Source: Lachancea thermotolerans CBS 6340 (lineage: Eukaryota; Ascomycota; Saccharomycetes; Saccharomycetales; Saccharomycetaceae). Taken from it: a stretch of DNA of 64,000 nt. The stretch is from assembly GCF_000142805.1 (NCBI RefSeq), contig NC_013078.1:496001-560000 (forward strand), written 5' to 3'. A program made the position numbers and the translations under genes. This document shows, piece after piece, positions 1-9,356 of this stretch; the stretch's first letter is position 1, and each line of letters starts with the position of its first letter. The notes under the pieces are model-generated. The model was not told where the DNA came from. It worked only from the letters and a program-made list of their open reading frames with translations, and made no database searches.

Positions 1-924
1 AGTGTATTCACTCTTTGACTCGTTGATGTAGTTGTTCCACGACTCAGACTCTAAGGCCTCAAAAGGCGACTCCCCGCTATAGTCTTCGCTGCAAGGGAAA
101 TCTTGCGTTCCTGTCCAATGGAAATCAAAGGAGTGGTCGATGTCAATTCCAAAGCAACGCGGGAAGTACGTTTGCTGGCGGTTCTTACGCCACAGGCGGT
201 CATGACTCCACGTGTACACGTATCCGTCCGGGTTAAAAACCGGTACAATAAGGAAGTCCAGGTGGTTTAAGTATTTAGTTTCCTTTTTGTTGGTCCCATA
301 GCCTGTAAGCAGCTGATAAATAAAGTAACATGCAGTGCTGACGCCCACCCATTCTCGAGCGTGGATACCACCTGTGATTATGATAGTTTTCTTGTCTGGA
401 TTGAGGTTGTGGTTCCCTGCGCTGATGTGTAGTGCTTTCATTTCGCGGCCCTCGAATGTTTGACCGACCAACTCAATTTTCACAAGCTCTGGGAAAGTCA
501 ATTGCATCAAATCCAACCACGCGTAAATGGTGTCGAGGTCTCTAAATTGGTCGAAAAAGATATCTTGTCTCTTCATGGTAACAGGAGCAGGCTCGTTAAG
601 TTGCGGCGACTGCTGGAAAATCTGCAGCTTTTCAGCGCCCTCGAGCTGATCTACTGGGTAGGTCTCTTTGACCGTTTTGTTCAGGTCATCTATGATCACT
701 TCGCACTCTTTAAGATGATCCGCCACATCACCAGGAAGTTGCACATCCACAAACTGGGAGCTTCGAGTCCAGATATCTATCGAGCCAGCGTGATATTGGC
801 CGATCTTTGTCTTGACTTCCGTAACGTTGTTAGTGTGGAACCTGCACACCTTGTAGCCCGAGTAGTCACGCGAGGCAGAGCAAATCGCCACTAAACATGC
901 CAAAAAGGCACTCGCCGCTCTCAT
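1..924 (-). CDS. ECM14: Ecm14-like metallocarboxypeptidase (M14 family), 3' end beyond window
   Basis: The frame is open from the ATG at 924 to the window edge, giving 308 residues of an incomplete protein. The N-terminus (MRAASAFLACLVAICSA) looks like a secretion signal. A propeptide-like region of roughly 100-130 residues follows, then an M14 carboxypeptidase fold. The zinc-binding H-x-x-E is seen as GGIHAREWVG (H188, E191), followed by the NPDGY and RLWRKNR segments. Ecm14 is a vacuolar or cell-wall-linked carboxypeptidase homologue, and in studied fungi it lacks the catalytic glutamate and is thought to be a pseudoenzyme. That residue lies outside this window, so activity cannot be judged here. 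It is divergent to the IGO gene, as YHR132C is in S. cerevisiae. Confidence 0.93.
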   Translation of the reverse strand, partial: MRAASAFLACLVAICSASRDYSGYKVCRFHTNNVTEVKTKIGQYHAGSIDIWTRSSQFVDVQLPGDVADHLKECEVIIDDLNKTVKETYPVDQLEGAEKLQIFQQSPQLNEPAPVTMKRQDIFFDQFRDLDTIYAWLDLMQLTFPELVKIELVGQTFEGREMKALHISAGNHNLNPDKKTIIITGGIHAREWVGVSTACYFIYQLLTGYGTNKKETKYLNHLDFLIVPVFNPDGYVYTWSHDRLWRKNRQQTYFPRCFGIDIDHSFDFHWTGTQDFPCSEDYSGESPFEALESESWNNYINESKSEYT

Positions 925-1335
925 GGTCTTTGAGAGCACTCACTGGTGTGTTAATGTGTCTTCGTTGTGGGACTTACGTAGTGGTTGGTTCGCTTAGAAG
1001 CCCACTAACTCAATTTGATGATATCTTCGTTTTTGACGATATGCGCTTGACGAGTAAGCTATGCAATAACTGGAGGGTTGCTGGTTTTGGGCTAAGCAGT
1101 CCACTGGGAGTTAACACGGAACTTCGGATGGTATTTCTGCTATTAGAAGTACCACTGACTAGCATAATTTCTCAACACTACGTTGGCAACAATGTTACTC
1201 GCGTATATAATGATAAAATATACCGAATGCTAAGGAGCTAGCAAACCTTAGCTCTGGATCAAATTAAGTGGAGCAAAGGAGTAGACCATTTGTATTTCCT
1301 GGTTAGCCGGAGTTTAAGCCAAAAACAAATCTATC
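925..1335. other. Divergent intergenic region ECM14 / IGO
   Basis: This is 411 bases between two divergent starts. It should hold both promoters. I see no RNA gene or repeat. Short open frames here are antisense shadows or chance. Confidence 0.6.
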
Positions 1336-1725
1336 ATGAGCAAAGGGAACGATCTATCGCCAACATCAAGCAATGTGGACGTGAAGGAAGGTGTGGATGC
1401 ATCCAAGCTCACCCCACAAGAAGCAAAGCTCCTGAAGATGTATGGGAGGCTCCCCTCCAAAAAAGATCTGTTCAAGCACAAGCTGCAAGAGAGAAAGTAC
1501 TTTGACAGTGGTGACTACGCCCTGAATAAGGCTGGTGTTAAATCAGATGACTTGCAATCTGATTCGATAGGGAACAATCACCTGCCTGTGACAAACCCTA
1601 GCGGGCTAAGAGAAAGCATCATAAAAAGAAGGCTAAGCAGTAGCGCGGGAAGTGTGGATGCACATGACCTACGCAGGCAAGGCAGCATATCTAGTGGGCC
1701 TCCGCCAAGGTCGCCCAATAAATGA
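1336..1725 (+). CDS. IGO1/2: Endosulfine-family PP2A-Cdc55 inhibitor (Igo1/Igo2)
   Basis: The 129-residue protein carries the endosulfine/ARPP core: the LTPQEAKLLKMYGRLP helix (residues 25-40) and KYFDSGDYALNKAG with the invariant FDSGDY at 56-61. Ser58 is the expected site for the Greatwall kinase Rim15; once phosphorylated, Igo proteins bind and inhibit PP2A-Cdc55. This promotes quiescence entry, mRNA protection and gametogenesis downstream of TORC1. The acidic-to-neutral C-terminal tail is divergent, as usual. It is a single gene here, where S. cerevisiae has the duplicate pair IGO1 (YNL157W) and IGO2 (YHR132W-A). The start is the first ATG ahead of the core (MSKGND). It is convergent with NSG. 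Confidence 0.95.
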   Translation: MSKGNDLSPTSSNVDVKEGVDASKLTPQEAKLLKMYGRLPSKKDLFKHKLQERKYFDSGDYALNKAGVKSDDLQSDSIGNNHLPVTNPSGLRESIIKRRLSSSAGSVDAHDLRRQGSISSGPPPRSPNK

Positions 1726-1824
1726 GGCGCCTTGGCGACTATTACAGGAAAATATTCAGTGTCGCCTTTTATTGTTATTGGTATGTACAGTACATTAGTT
1801 CAAACCGAGATCTCTAGCATTACT

Positions 1825-2613
1825 TCAAGCGCGATGGCCGTACAAGTATCTGCCCAGCTTACCAAACAGCAACAGTCCGAGGAAATAAAAGTCCATAAAG
1901 TACAGCATTTGGGAGAACTCCGTCACGTCACGGTAGCTGGTGACAGAGGCGATCGTACCAATCCCGAGGCAGCCTAGCAGCATGGATGGCGTGCCATCAA
2001 AAAACATCCAAAGCACGATGTTTAGGAGAAACCAAGCGCCGCTGGCCTGGAGAGAAGAGCTCCATTCGATTTTCCGAATGCCGAACGCGACGCCAAGCAT
2101 CGCATTGGTGGAGCGCAAAAATGAAGTGAAAGTGGTGGTCCTAACGGGGCTGCCCCACAGCGTGTCCATGAGTGGCAACAGTGCTCCAAACAGCACACCC
2201 TCGAGTGCGTAAGCCATCCAAGTTGGAACCACTCCAAAGCTCAGAGTCCGGCAAATCTCTACGCCTAAAGCCAAAGGCCTCGATGCAAACTCTTCGTGCA
2301 GCTCGTGGTTGTCGTGAAGCTGCTTGCTGAGCTCGTTGTATGAAATGCCTGCAACGCCAAGAAATGTCAACGAAAACAGTATGTGAGTTGCTCTCTGGAG
2401 CATGGACCTTTGGCCGTGGGCTCCGGAGCGCTTGATCATGTCTTCTGGGAATTTTCCTACCGATTTTTTGGCTTCTTCGTAGACTTCAGCATCTTCGCTG
2501 TGAGTGATGTCTGCATCGTAGATGCCGTACAGCTGTGGTCGTGTAAGATTGCTGATGGACTCACTGCTAACGCTGTAGTTTCCATTGGCCATCTGGGCCT
2601 TCTTTCTAGCCAT
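1825..2613 (-). CDS. NSG1/2: INSIG-family ER membrane protein (Nsg1/Nsg2)
   Basis: This 262-residue protein has a soluble N-terminus of about 85 residues rich in Ser, Asp and Glu, then about six hydrophobic segments. These include ILFSLTFLGVAGISYNEL, AYALEGVLFGALLPLMDTLWG and FLLNIVLWMFFDGTPSMLLG, which are typical of INSIG homologues. In S. cerevisiae Nsg1 and Nsg2 sit in the ER and stabilise HMG-CoA reductase (Hmg2) in a sterol-dependent way. The gene lies between IGO and WSS1, as YHR133C/YNL156C do. The start ATG at 2613 gives a protein close to the usual size (about 290 residues). Confidence 0.92.
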   Translation of the reverse strand: MARKKAQMANGNYSVSSESISNLTRPQLYGIYDADITHSEDAEVYEEAKKSVGKFPEDMIKRSGAHGQRSMLQRATHILFSLTFLGVAGISYNELSKQLHDNHELHEEFASRPLALGVEICRTLSFGVVPTWMAYALEGVLFGALLPLMDTLWGSPVRTTTFTSFLRSTNAMLGVAFGIRKIEWSSSLQASGAWFLLNIVLWMFFDGTPSMLLGCLGIGTIASVTSYRDVTEFSQMLYFMDFYFLGLLLFGKLGRYLYGHRA

Positions 2614-2881
2614 TCTGGGTTGGATTGTGCGTTTTCTTCAGAGTGCTGCTTACTTGTTCTAGTATGCTAGCTGATTTGATCAGTTGAAAAATCATGCCGA
2701 CAAAATGTAGCGTACTCGTAAAACTATCAAAGTTTCGACAAATCATCTAAATACGAACAGAAGCAGGGAACGAGACGTTGAGAAGTGGAACGCCACTTAC
2801 ACAAGAGATTAAGCAGACGTTATCCAAAAGCCAGTAGGGCTTAATGCCGACAATTCCTGCATGCCTGCTTGCAAGTAAACC

Positions 2882-3577
2882 ATGACTACCCAAAAAAATG
2901 TACATATCGGTAGTTTAGCGGTAATGCAGAAAAAGCCAAACAAGGATTACGCGCTGAGCATACTGAAAGACATAGCACATCGGGTGTCATACTTGATGCG
3001 CGAGCACAAGTTCAAGGTTGATCAACTTGTGGAGTTCTACCCAAAAAACAAACGGCTTCTGGGGATGAACGTGAACCGTGGGGCCAAAATCATGCTTCGC
3101 TTGAGACAACCTTTCAATGAAGAAGAGTTTTTGCCTCGTGAGGACATTTTGGGTACCATGTTGCACGAGCTTACTCACAACGTGTATGGTCCACATAATG
3201 CACTTTTCTACAAGAAGTTGGATGAGCTTACAGCTCGTACGTGGGTCATCGAAAGTCAGGGCCTGTATGACGGGTTCATTGGACGCGGCCGCAAGCTTGG
3301 GGTGAAACCAGCGGGAAGGACCCCACCTCGGCGTTTAGGTACGTCCGGGGGCCACTCTGTTGGCTCAATCAAGTCTGCGTCTGAGATGGCTGCTCTCGCA
3401 GCTCAAAAGCGGGCATTTGACGCACAGTGGTGTGCCAGTTCTTCCAGCACTGCGACGCCAAAACCTCAAGACCTACAAGTTATAGAAATTGATAGCGACG
3501 GCGGGGAGTTTACCGGGCGTCCTAAGGTTAAACCCGAAAGAAAACCAGAGCCCATAGAAGTCATCGATCTGACCTAA
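2882..3577 (+). CDS. WSS1: Wss1 SprT-like metalloprotease for DNA-protein crosslinks
   Basis: The 231-residue protein has a WLM/SprT protease domain over residues 1-150. The zinc motif is HELTHNVYGPH (H95, E96, H99, H105). The C-terminus holds two hydrophobic SUMO-interacting-type segments, VIEIDSD near residue 198 and IEVIDLT at the very end. Wss1 cleaves proteins trapped on DNA, such as topoisomerase adducts, with Cdc48 and SUMO signals in the nucleus. The protein is somewhat shorter than the S. cerevisiae one (about 269 residues), mainly in the linker between domain and tail. It follows NSG as YHR134W does. Confidence 0.95.
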   Translation: MTTQKNVHIGSLAVMQKKPNKDYALSILKDIAHRVSYLMREHKFKVDQLVEFYPKNKRLLGMNVNRGAKIMLRLRQPFNEEEFLPREDILGTMLHELTHNVYGPHNALFYKKLDELTARTWVIESQGLYDGFIGRGRKLGVKPAGRTPPRRLGTSGGHSVGSIKSASEMAALAAQKRAFDAQWCASSSSTATPKPQDLQVIEIDSDGGEFTGRPKVKPERKPEPIEVIDLT

Positions 3578-3947
3578 AACCGGATGCATATCGCTATTTC
3601 TTCGAGACGGGTACTTAAGAGTTCGAGTCATATCGCCAATCAGGAGGCACTCCTCAGGAACAAGTGCAACTTGGACGTAAAATCCCTACAGTAATGATAT
3701 TCACTCTCTCGGAACGTTTGGCTAGGTTTTCAGTAGCGCGCTGACGCCGTTATCCTCTGCTTTGTTCAGGTGTCTTTTTTGACGAAAGTTTCGAAGCTAT
3801 ATGGAATCATCTAATATGTTCTATTCGATGTTGTGCGCGATGACAAACGCCGCCACAAGTAATCAGCGTATAAAAGGGCTGGGTGGCTCTAGCTAACAGG
3901 ATTGGCTTCTCCTGCCTGCGATAAATCAAGAAAACGAATTAGCCAAA
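3578..3947. other. Intergenic WSS1 / CUZ1
   Basis: These 370 bases contain the WSS1 3' end and the CUZ1 promoter. I see no tRNA (the phrase gttcgagtca lacks a tRNA context) and no repeat. Confidence 0.5.
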
Positions 3948-4733
3948 ATGACGAATGTTGAAACCGGAATGCTGGATGTGGGAACCCACTGCACGTTTTG
4001 CCGACAGCTCGACTTCCTTCCCTTTCACTGCAAACAATGTGGAGGTGACTTTTGCAGCTCTCACAGGAGCCGAACTTCACACCGCTGCGCTTCGGAGCAG
4101 CAGCAAAATTCAGAGCAGGAACCCCAGTCGGGGAGCGTCTCCCCAGTTAGGAACGCCAATGGAGAGTATTTTGCTACTTTGCTTCCAGAGAAAGGCCACA
4201 TTCGCGTAAAGCAGGCGGAACAGAATGCGCAAAGGCCGCATAGGGCTAGCGACCGAAGTGTCAAAGACCGGCTCGAGGCCAGCGGAAACAAAAGCGCATT
4301 AGAAAAGTTGAAATCGTTTTTCGGAAGGCGATCTAACTCCCGTGCTGCCAATCCATCGAAAAAGGGTCCGGCGAACCGTCTCATTCAGCTTGCAAAGCTT
4401 AAACAATCGGCGAAAGGGGATCCCAAAATCCCAATGGCCAACCGTGTGTATGCATTTTGCTTCGTGATCGATGCCAAAGACGAGAACGTGAGGCACGAAC
4501 TCTTTGTTAACAAGATATGGCCCGTGGGGCGCGCCCTCGACTACATAGCGAACCAACTTGCCGTGCAAAACCTTAACAACAGCGTCCAAGCCTCCGTCAA
4601 CGAAAAGCTTTTTCTGTACCGTGACTGCGATGGTGTGCCGGCTCCCCTCGATACATCTTGCCGAGTTGCGGCAATCATTCACGATGCTGACACCCTTTAT
4701 CTGGTACGAGGTGAACAACTTCCTACCGTTTAA
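3948..4733 (+). CDS. CUZ1: Cuz1-like AN1 zinc-finger and UBL-like protein
   Basis: This 261-residue protein starts with an AN1-type zinc finger at residues 14-48 (paired Cys and His in HCTFCRQLDF, FHCKQCGGDFCSSHR and HRC). A basic, Ser-rich linker follows. The C-terminal ~90 residues (from about NRVYAFCFVIDAKD) form a ubiquitin-like region ending in DADTLYLVRG. Cuz1 binds Cdc48 and the proteasome and helps cells clear ubiquitinated proteins under arsenite stress. In S. cerevisiae CUZ1 (YNL155W) is adjacent to YCK2; here a reductase gene separates the two. The start ATG at 3948 follows an A-rich leader. Confidence 0.93.
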   Translation: MTNVETGMLDVGTHCTFCRQLDFLPFHCKQCGGDFCSSHRSRTSHRCASEQQQNSEQEPQSGSVSPVRNANGEYFATLLPEKGHIRVKQAEQNAQRPHRASDRSVKDRLEASGNKSALEKLKSFFGRRSNSRAANPSKKGPANRLIQLAKLKQSAKGDPKIPMANRVYAFCFVIDAKDENVRHELFVNKIWPVGRALDYIANQLAVQNLNNSVQASVNEKLFLYRDCDGVPAPLDTSCRVAAIIHDADTLYLVRGEQLPTV

Positions 4734-4938
4734 TTGTCAGGCGACGAGCGTGTCTGACCTTACTAATCTTTCAGAACGCAACTACTTAATAGGGGCATAG
4801 AAGCAATACGTCACAAATGTCTTGTACCTCAATGCATTACAAATATCAAATTATATAAACCGGAGTTACAATACAAGAAATCTTGGACAACCCCCCTTTC
4901 AAGGAAAAACTAACTAACCATCTATTTGCTCAACTAGA

Positions 4939-6024
4939 ATGGACGAGAAGGTTTTGGTAACTGGATGCAATGGATTTGTCGCGCTTCACGTTCTTGATAT
5001 TCTACTGTCAGAGAAGTTTCATGTAATTGGGACTGTTAGAACCCCAGAAAAGGCCAACCGAGTTAAAGAGTCGTTTAAAAAACTGTATCCGTATGCCAAC
5101 CTGGAGGTTGAGATTGTAGCGGATATAACTAAAAAAGACGCTTTTGACAAGATCTTCCAAAAATACTCCGACATTCAGCATGTCATTCATACTGCTGCGA
5201 ACGTCACTTTTGGGAACGGGGGAGACAGAAAGGAAACCTATTTGATTCCTGCCACCGAGGGAACCAAGAACATCCTAGAGTCTACGTATAGTTTGGGTAA
5301 GAATGTCAAGAAGTTCGTAATGACCTCTTCTCTAGCTTCAATAATGGACAGAAAGCACTTTGGGGACCCTAATTTTGTTCACACAGAGTCAACCTGGAAC
5401 CCAATTACCTGGGAAGAAGCCGAGAATGATGACGGCAATGCCTATTGTGCTTCGAAGAAGCTTTCGGAGCGCTTGGCTTGGGACTTTGTCAAGAAACATG
5501 AGAAAGACATCAAGTTTAGCTTGACGACCGTATGCCCTCCAATGATTATGGGTCCACAAGTGTTTGAGTGGAGCCTGGCTAATGAAACACTGAACACCTC
5601 TGCTGAAAAGGTGAACAGTGCTTTGAAAACTACGCCAGACTCTAAGGGTCCTTTTGATAGCTCCAATGGTCTTTCATGCGATGTTCGCGATGTTGCACTT
5701 TTGCACATGCTTCCTCTCCGTAACGAAGCTCTTGCGGGGCAGAGGCTTTTTCCCTTAAATGGAACGAGCCTGAAGCAACACAACTACGAAGACGCTAGGT
5801 ACACTTTGCAGCGGATCTTGGAGATACTAAACAAACAGTTCCCAGAAGTGAGGGGCAAAATCTCAGCTGGGGCCGACAAGAGTACCCTTAAGACACCAGA
5901 CGATCTCTTATATTACAACAACGACTTGACCACTAAGTTGACTGGTGTCGAGTTCAAACCCTTCGAGGTAACGGTTCATGATGCCGCTAAGCAAATCTTA
6001 GATTACCGTGCCGCTCACAAGTAA
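4939..6024 (+). CDS. NADPH-dependent aldehyde/ketone reductase, GRE2/ARI1 family (copy 1)
   Basis: The 361-residue protein belongs to the extended short-chain dehydrogenase group that holds Gre2, Ari1, YGL039W and YDR541C. The cofactor loop is VTGCNGFVALH (residues 7-17, where an Ala is usual in place of Cys9). The catalytic Y-x3-K is Y169 and K173 in AYCASKKL, with the Ser in the TSSLAS strand. These cytosolic enzymes reduce methylglyoxal, isovaleraldehyde and other carbonyls with NADPH. Which substrate this one uses cannot be told. It lies between CUZ1 and YCK, a place with no reductase in S. cerevisiae. A second copy of equal length lies at 20622-21707. Confidence 0.93.
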   Translation: MDEKVLVTGCNGFVALHVLDILLSEKFHVIGTVRTPEKANRVKESFKKLYPYANLEVEIVADITKKDAFDKIFQKYSDIQHVIHTAANVTFGNGGDRKETYLIPATEGTKNILESTYSLGKNVKKFVMTSSLASIMDRKHFGDPNFVHTESTWNPITWEEAENDDGNAYCASKKLSERLAWDFVKKHEKDIKFSLTTVCPPMIMGPQVFEWSLANETLNTSAEKVNSALKTTPDSKGPFDSSNGLSCDVRDVALLHMLPLRNEALAGQRLFPLNGTSLKQHNYEDARYTLQRILEILNKQFPEVRGKISAGADKSTLKTPDDLLYYNNDLTTKLTGVEFKPFEVTVHDAAKQILDYRAAHK

Positions 6025-6281
6025 GATGAATGTATAGAGATAACAATACATGTAAGTTACACAGTTTTGTGCGCTTACGATTTTTTGACCTTGAGGCATC
6101 CGTGCTGAAAAGTGGAGCGCCCTGAGTGAGGTCGTATATAAGACTGTTTATGCTTTTACTTAAGGCCAAGCATCAAAAATCACATTATTTGTTGTGATGG
6201 CCACGGCTTGAAAGAGCATCAAAATTAAACGAACTCTTTGTATAACCTGTGAGGCCTGTTCCTAAGGGTCTTAGTTAGTCA

Positions 6282-6611
6282 TTAACAGCAGCCCAGTTTC
6301 GAAAAGAAACCCTTTCCAGACGACACAGACTTTCCGTCGGTAGCGGCCACCTTGTTGGGCGGCTGGGCGTGCTGTTTCACCGTTGGGGGTTGTTGGGCCC
6401 CGTAGAGGTTGGGTTGTTGCTGTGGAGCATGCTGGTTGTAGCTGTGAACACGGCTCTGCTGTTGCAGCTTCTGTTGCTGTTGAGCGTACTTCTGCTGCGT
6501 CTGTTGTTGATAAGCCTCGTATGAGGTTGGATCAAGTCTTTGCTGCTGCGATATCTGCTGTTGTGATTGCAGCTGTTGTTGTCTCTGTTGTTGCTGTTGC
6601 TGTTGTTGTTG

Positions 6612-6657
<46 letters not shown>

Positions 6658-7778
6658 AGAAGTTGCTGCTGTTGGTAACGTAGCTGTTGCTGGGGGTCCA
6701 TGCCCTGGCCTTGGGCGTACTTGTTCCTATGCCTCCTGTTTTTGTCGTTAGGAGGGTTTGGGTGACCGTAGCCATGTAGGTTGGGCTTCTTGTTAATGTT
6801 CAAATCCCAGCCGCGGCCGCCGTTGAGCTTCATCCAGTCATACTCGCCATCGGCTTGGTTGTCCATGTCATCCAAGATAGAAAGGAACAGCTTTCTGTAT
6901 CCTTCGTAGTCTGGAGTTTCTTCGAACGCCAGGCTTCTGACGACTTCCAAGTACCGACCAAACTGGACAGGGAGACCCTGAGCAAGATCGTAAACATTGG
7001 TAACCCTCTTTTTCTCGCCAATTTTTTCGTATTTCTGCTTGTTGTTTGGCGCCTTCAAACCTTGCCATGGAAGCTGGCCTCTCAGAAAGTAGAAAAAGAC
7101 ATGGCCCAGGGCCTCCATGTCGTCTCTACGCGATTGCTCACGCCCCAGGTGTGTGTTTATTGACATGTACCGCGCAGTGCCGCTGAGGGACTTCTTTTCT
7201 CTGTATGGAATATGTTGTTTAGTCTTTGGGTCCCTGTATTGTTTGGCCATACCGAAGTCGATCAAGTGCACTTTGTTTTCGTCAGGAGTACCGGGACGAC
7301 CGATCAAGAAGTTGTCCGGTTTGATATCACGATATATCAAGTCATGAGTGTGTAAATCTTCGATCAACGTAATCATTTGCACAGCAACCTGCACCACAGT
7401 CTTGACGGAAAAGCGACGTCCACACCAGTCAAAGAGATCCTCGAGGGAAGGGCCCAGGAGGTCGATGACCAGAATGTTATGCAAGCCCTCTTGGCCAAAG
7501 TAGTACGCCTGAGGGATGCCGGGAGTGCCCGCTAAAATTTTGTAGGTGCGGTACTCGTCTTTGAGCTGGGGAGCCTCGGACTTGCGTGGCTCAAACTTGA
7601 TCGCGACAGGCACGCCGTTGATCATGTTGGTGCCCTCGAATAGCACGCCGAAGGACCCCTCTCCAATCTTTTTGCCAATTCGGTAGTGGAGGCCTACGAT
7701 GGTTGAGTCATCGCGGGCCGTGGATGACGCAGAGGATCCCAGTACATGCTGGGAGGCGGAGGCTGAAGCGCCGTTCAT
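6282..7778 (-). CDS. YCK1/2: Plasma-membrane casein kinase I (Yck1/Yck2)
   Basis: This 498-residue kinase has its domain at about residues 31-320: glycine loop GEGSFG (39-44), K61, YRDIKPDN with D151, DFG at 174-176, and the casein-kinase-I SGTARYMSIN segment. The tail is Gln-rich and includes a run of more than 20 glutamines (DNA about 6590-6655). It ends in GFFSKLGCC, where the last two Cys are the palmitoylation site that anchors Yck1/2 to the plasma membrane. The family acts in glucose sensing, endocytosis, septin organisation and growth. It is one gene here, against the YHR135C/YNL154C pair in S. cerevisiae. The tail ending and length fit Yck1/2 rather than the vacuolar Yck3. Confidence 0.96.
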
Positions 7779-9356
7779 TGGTGCCTAGTCTTTCCAGAGA
7801 TATCCGCCGTGTTTGTGTTCACGACCGTTGTGTATTTCCGTATTCTAATATGTGCTTTCACGGCTGCTTCACCGCGGACGTCTCAAAAGCACCTGTAGAA
7901 TGTGCAAGTGGGCTTTCAGCTACTACCTGGCTGCTGTTCGGGCCGAAAAACTGCTTCAGAATCACACTTATTGTCCTGAATTTTGTGGTCCCAAGAGGTC
8001 AGTGAGCGAGCCTCCGTCGAAAGTTTGTGTGGAAAATCCGGAAACGAACCTCCAGAAAAAAAAAACAAAGATTGAAGATCGATAAACACGAAGAGCGCAG
8101 AAGGGCGACACGTCTTCAGATATGCCTACGGGTTTTTTCCACAGGAAAGACTCTCAAACACACGCGACCTATGTAGCGTAATACCTCGTGCACGTTGACT
8201 AACCTAGGCCTCGCGAATCCTGCAATTCGCCTGTTTGAGTATCTATTCTTGTCGGTCCGTGATTACGAAAAATACTCTTTAGGTACGGTCGTTTTGTCCT
8301 GCCTCAGGCCATCGGAGAATTTGGGCCCCTGGGAACGTAGGGCGGGCGTGGCGTGTGTGCCCACTTTGTGACTGTGGAAAATCCCGACCTAAGTGTGTTC
8401 ACGTGATTCCACACTGGTCACTAGACACGCTTTAGGTTTTCGAAGGGAGGGTGACCCCATGCTAAGAGTTCGTCGATAGTGCGGACTGTGGTCTTGTGAC
8501 TTTGACATAGACGGTGGCACGAGTAGCGTAGTTCTCGGCGGCTAAGGTCCGGTGAGAATTTAGAAAGGGCGCGTGAACCGCTCCCGGAGGAAGTAAAAAG
8601 GTATTTTCCAACTGGCAATGCGGCAGCTAAGGTAGCGTATTGCCGTTTTTCTCGCCGACGGAGATCACTGTGCCCAAGAAGCTCGCTTTGGACCCGAACC
8701 CTAGCCTATCGTCTCCGACTAATGGGAAGATGGGCGTAGACCGCGGTGCAGTAGCTTTATGCCACGGTTGCTAGAACGAGAAGAGCTCGCCTCTGTCGTC
8801 CGGGTTTTGCGTCCTCCGCGGCCAGGGCTCGTATGACACACTTCATGAAGTAAACAGGAAATTACGATTGCCGCCAAAGTTTTTAAATCCCGACGTGTAT
8901 TATTTTATACGGAAACGCAGCAAACGACCATTGATAGAGGAAAGCCGCGGATTTCAAGATTGAAACCCTTCGTGGAGATGTGCTTGTGAAGTTTGACAGG
9001 CTCTCTTCGTGATTTGTCCCACTCCGCCTGGAATATTTTTGTGTTTTGTGGCGAACAAGCGCAGATGTTTCAAAAGGCCGCTTCCACTAATGGCCGAATC
9101 TAACAAGTTTCAAGATAGCTCATGGCGACGATATCTAAATAGCGCGTTTGGTGAAGATTTTTGCCGGGCTTCGGTTGCTAAGCAAATTTTTTAAGTTTTC
9201 TTAAGTCATCCTGATCTTCGTTAATGTTTCTTTTTGTTATCAAACGCATCGCAGAACTCAGTTATATTTGAAAGCTGGGCATCAGAACGTAAGGAACACT
9301 AGAAAGCCTCCAAGTGCTTCAAACAGTGCAGCTACGCCAAGGAATCCACAGAAATA
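7779..9356. other. Long gene-free divergent region YCK / AAH1
   Basis: There are 1,578 bases between two divergent genes, much more than the local norm. I see no credible protein gene, tRNA or known RNA motif, and no centromere-like arrangement of an AT-rich block between two conserved elements. Several isolated short frames are unsupported. A TCACGTG box occurs near 8399. It could hold a long promoter or an unrecognised noncoding RNA. Confidence 0.5.

Noticed and set aside
3601-3650. A tRNA-like B box near gttcgagtca
   Set aside because: No paired acceptor, D or anticodon arms fit around it.
8100-9000. Possible structured RNA (RNase P, SRP, telomerase or U snRNA) in the YCK/AAH1 gap
   Set aside because: No conserved core motif of any of these was seen, and synteny gives no reason to expect one here.
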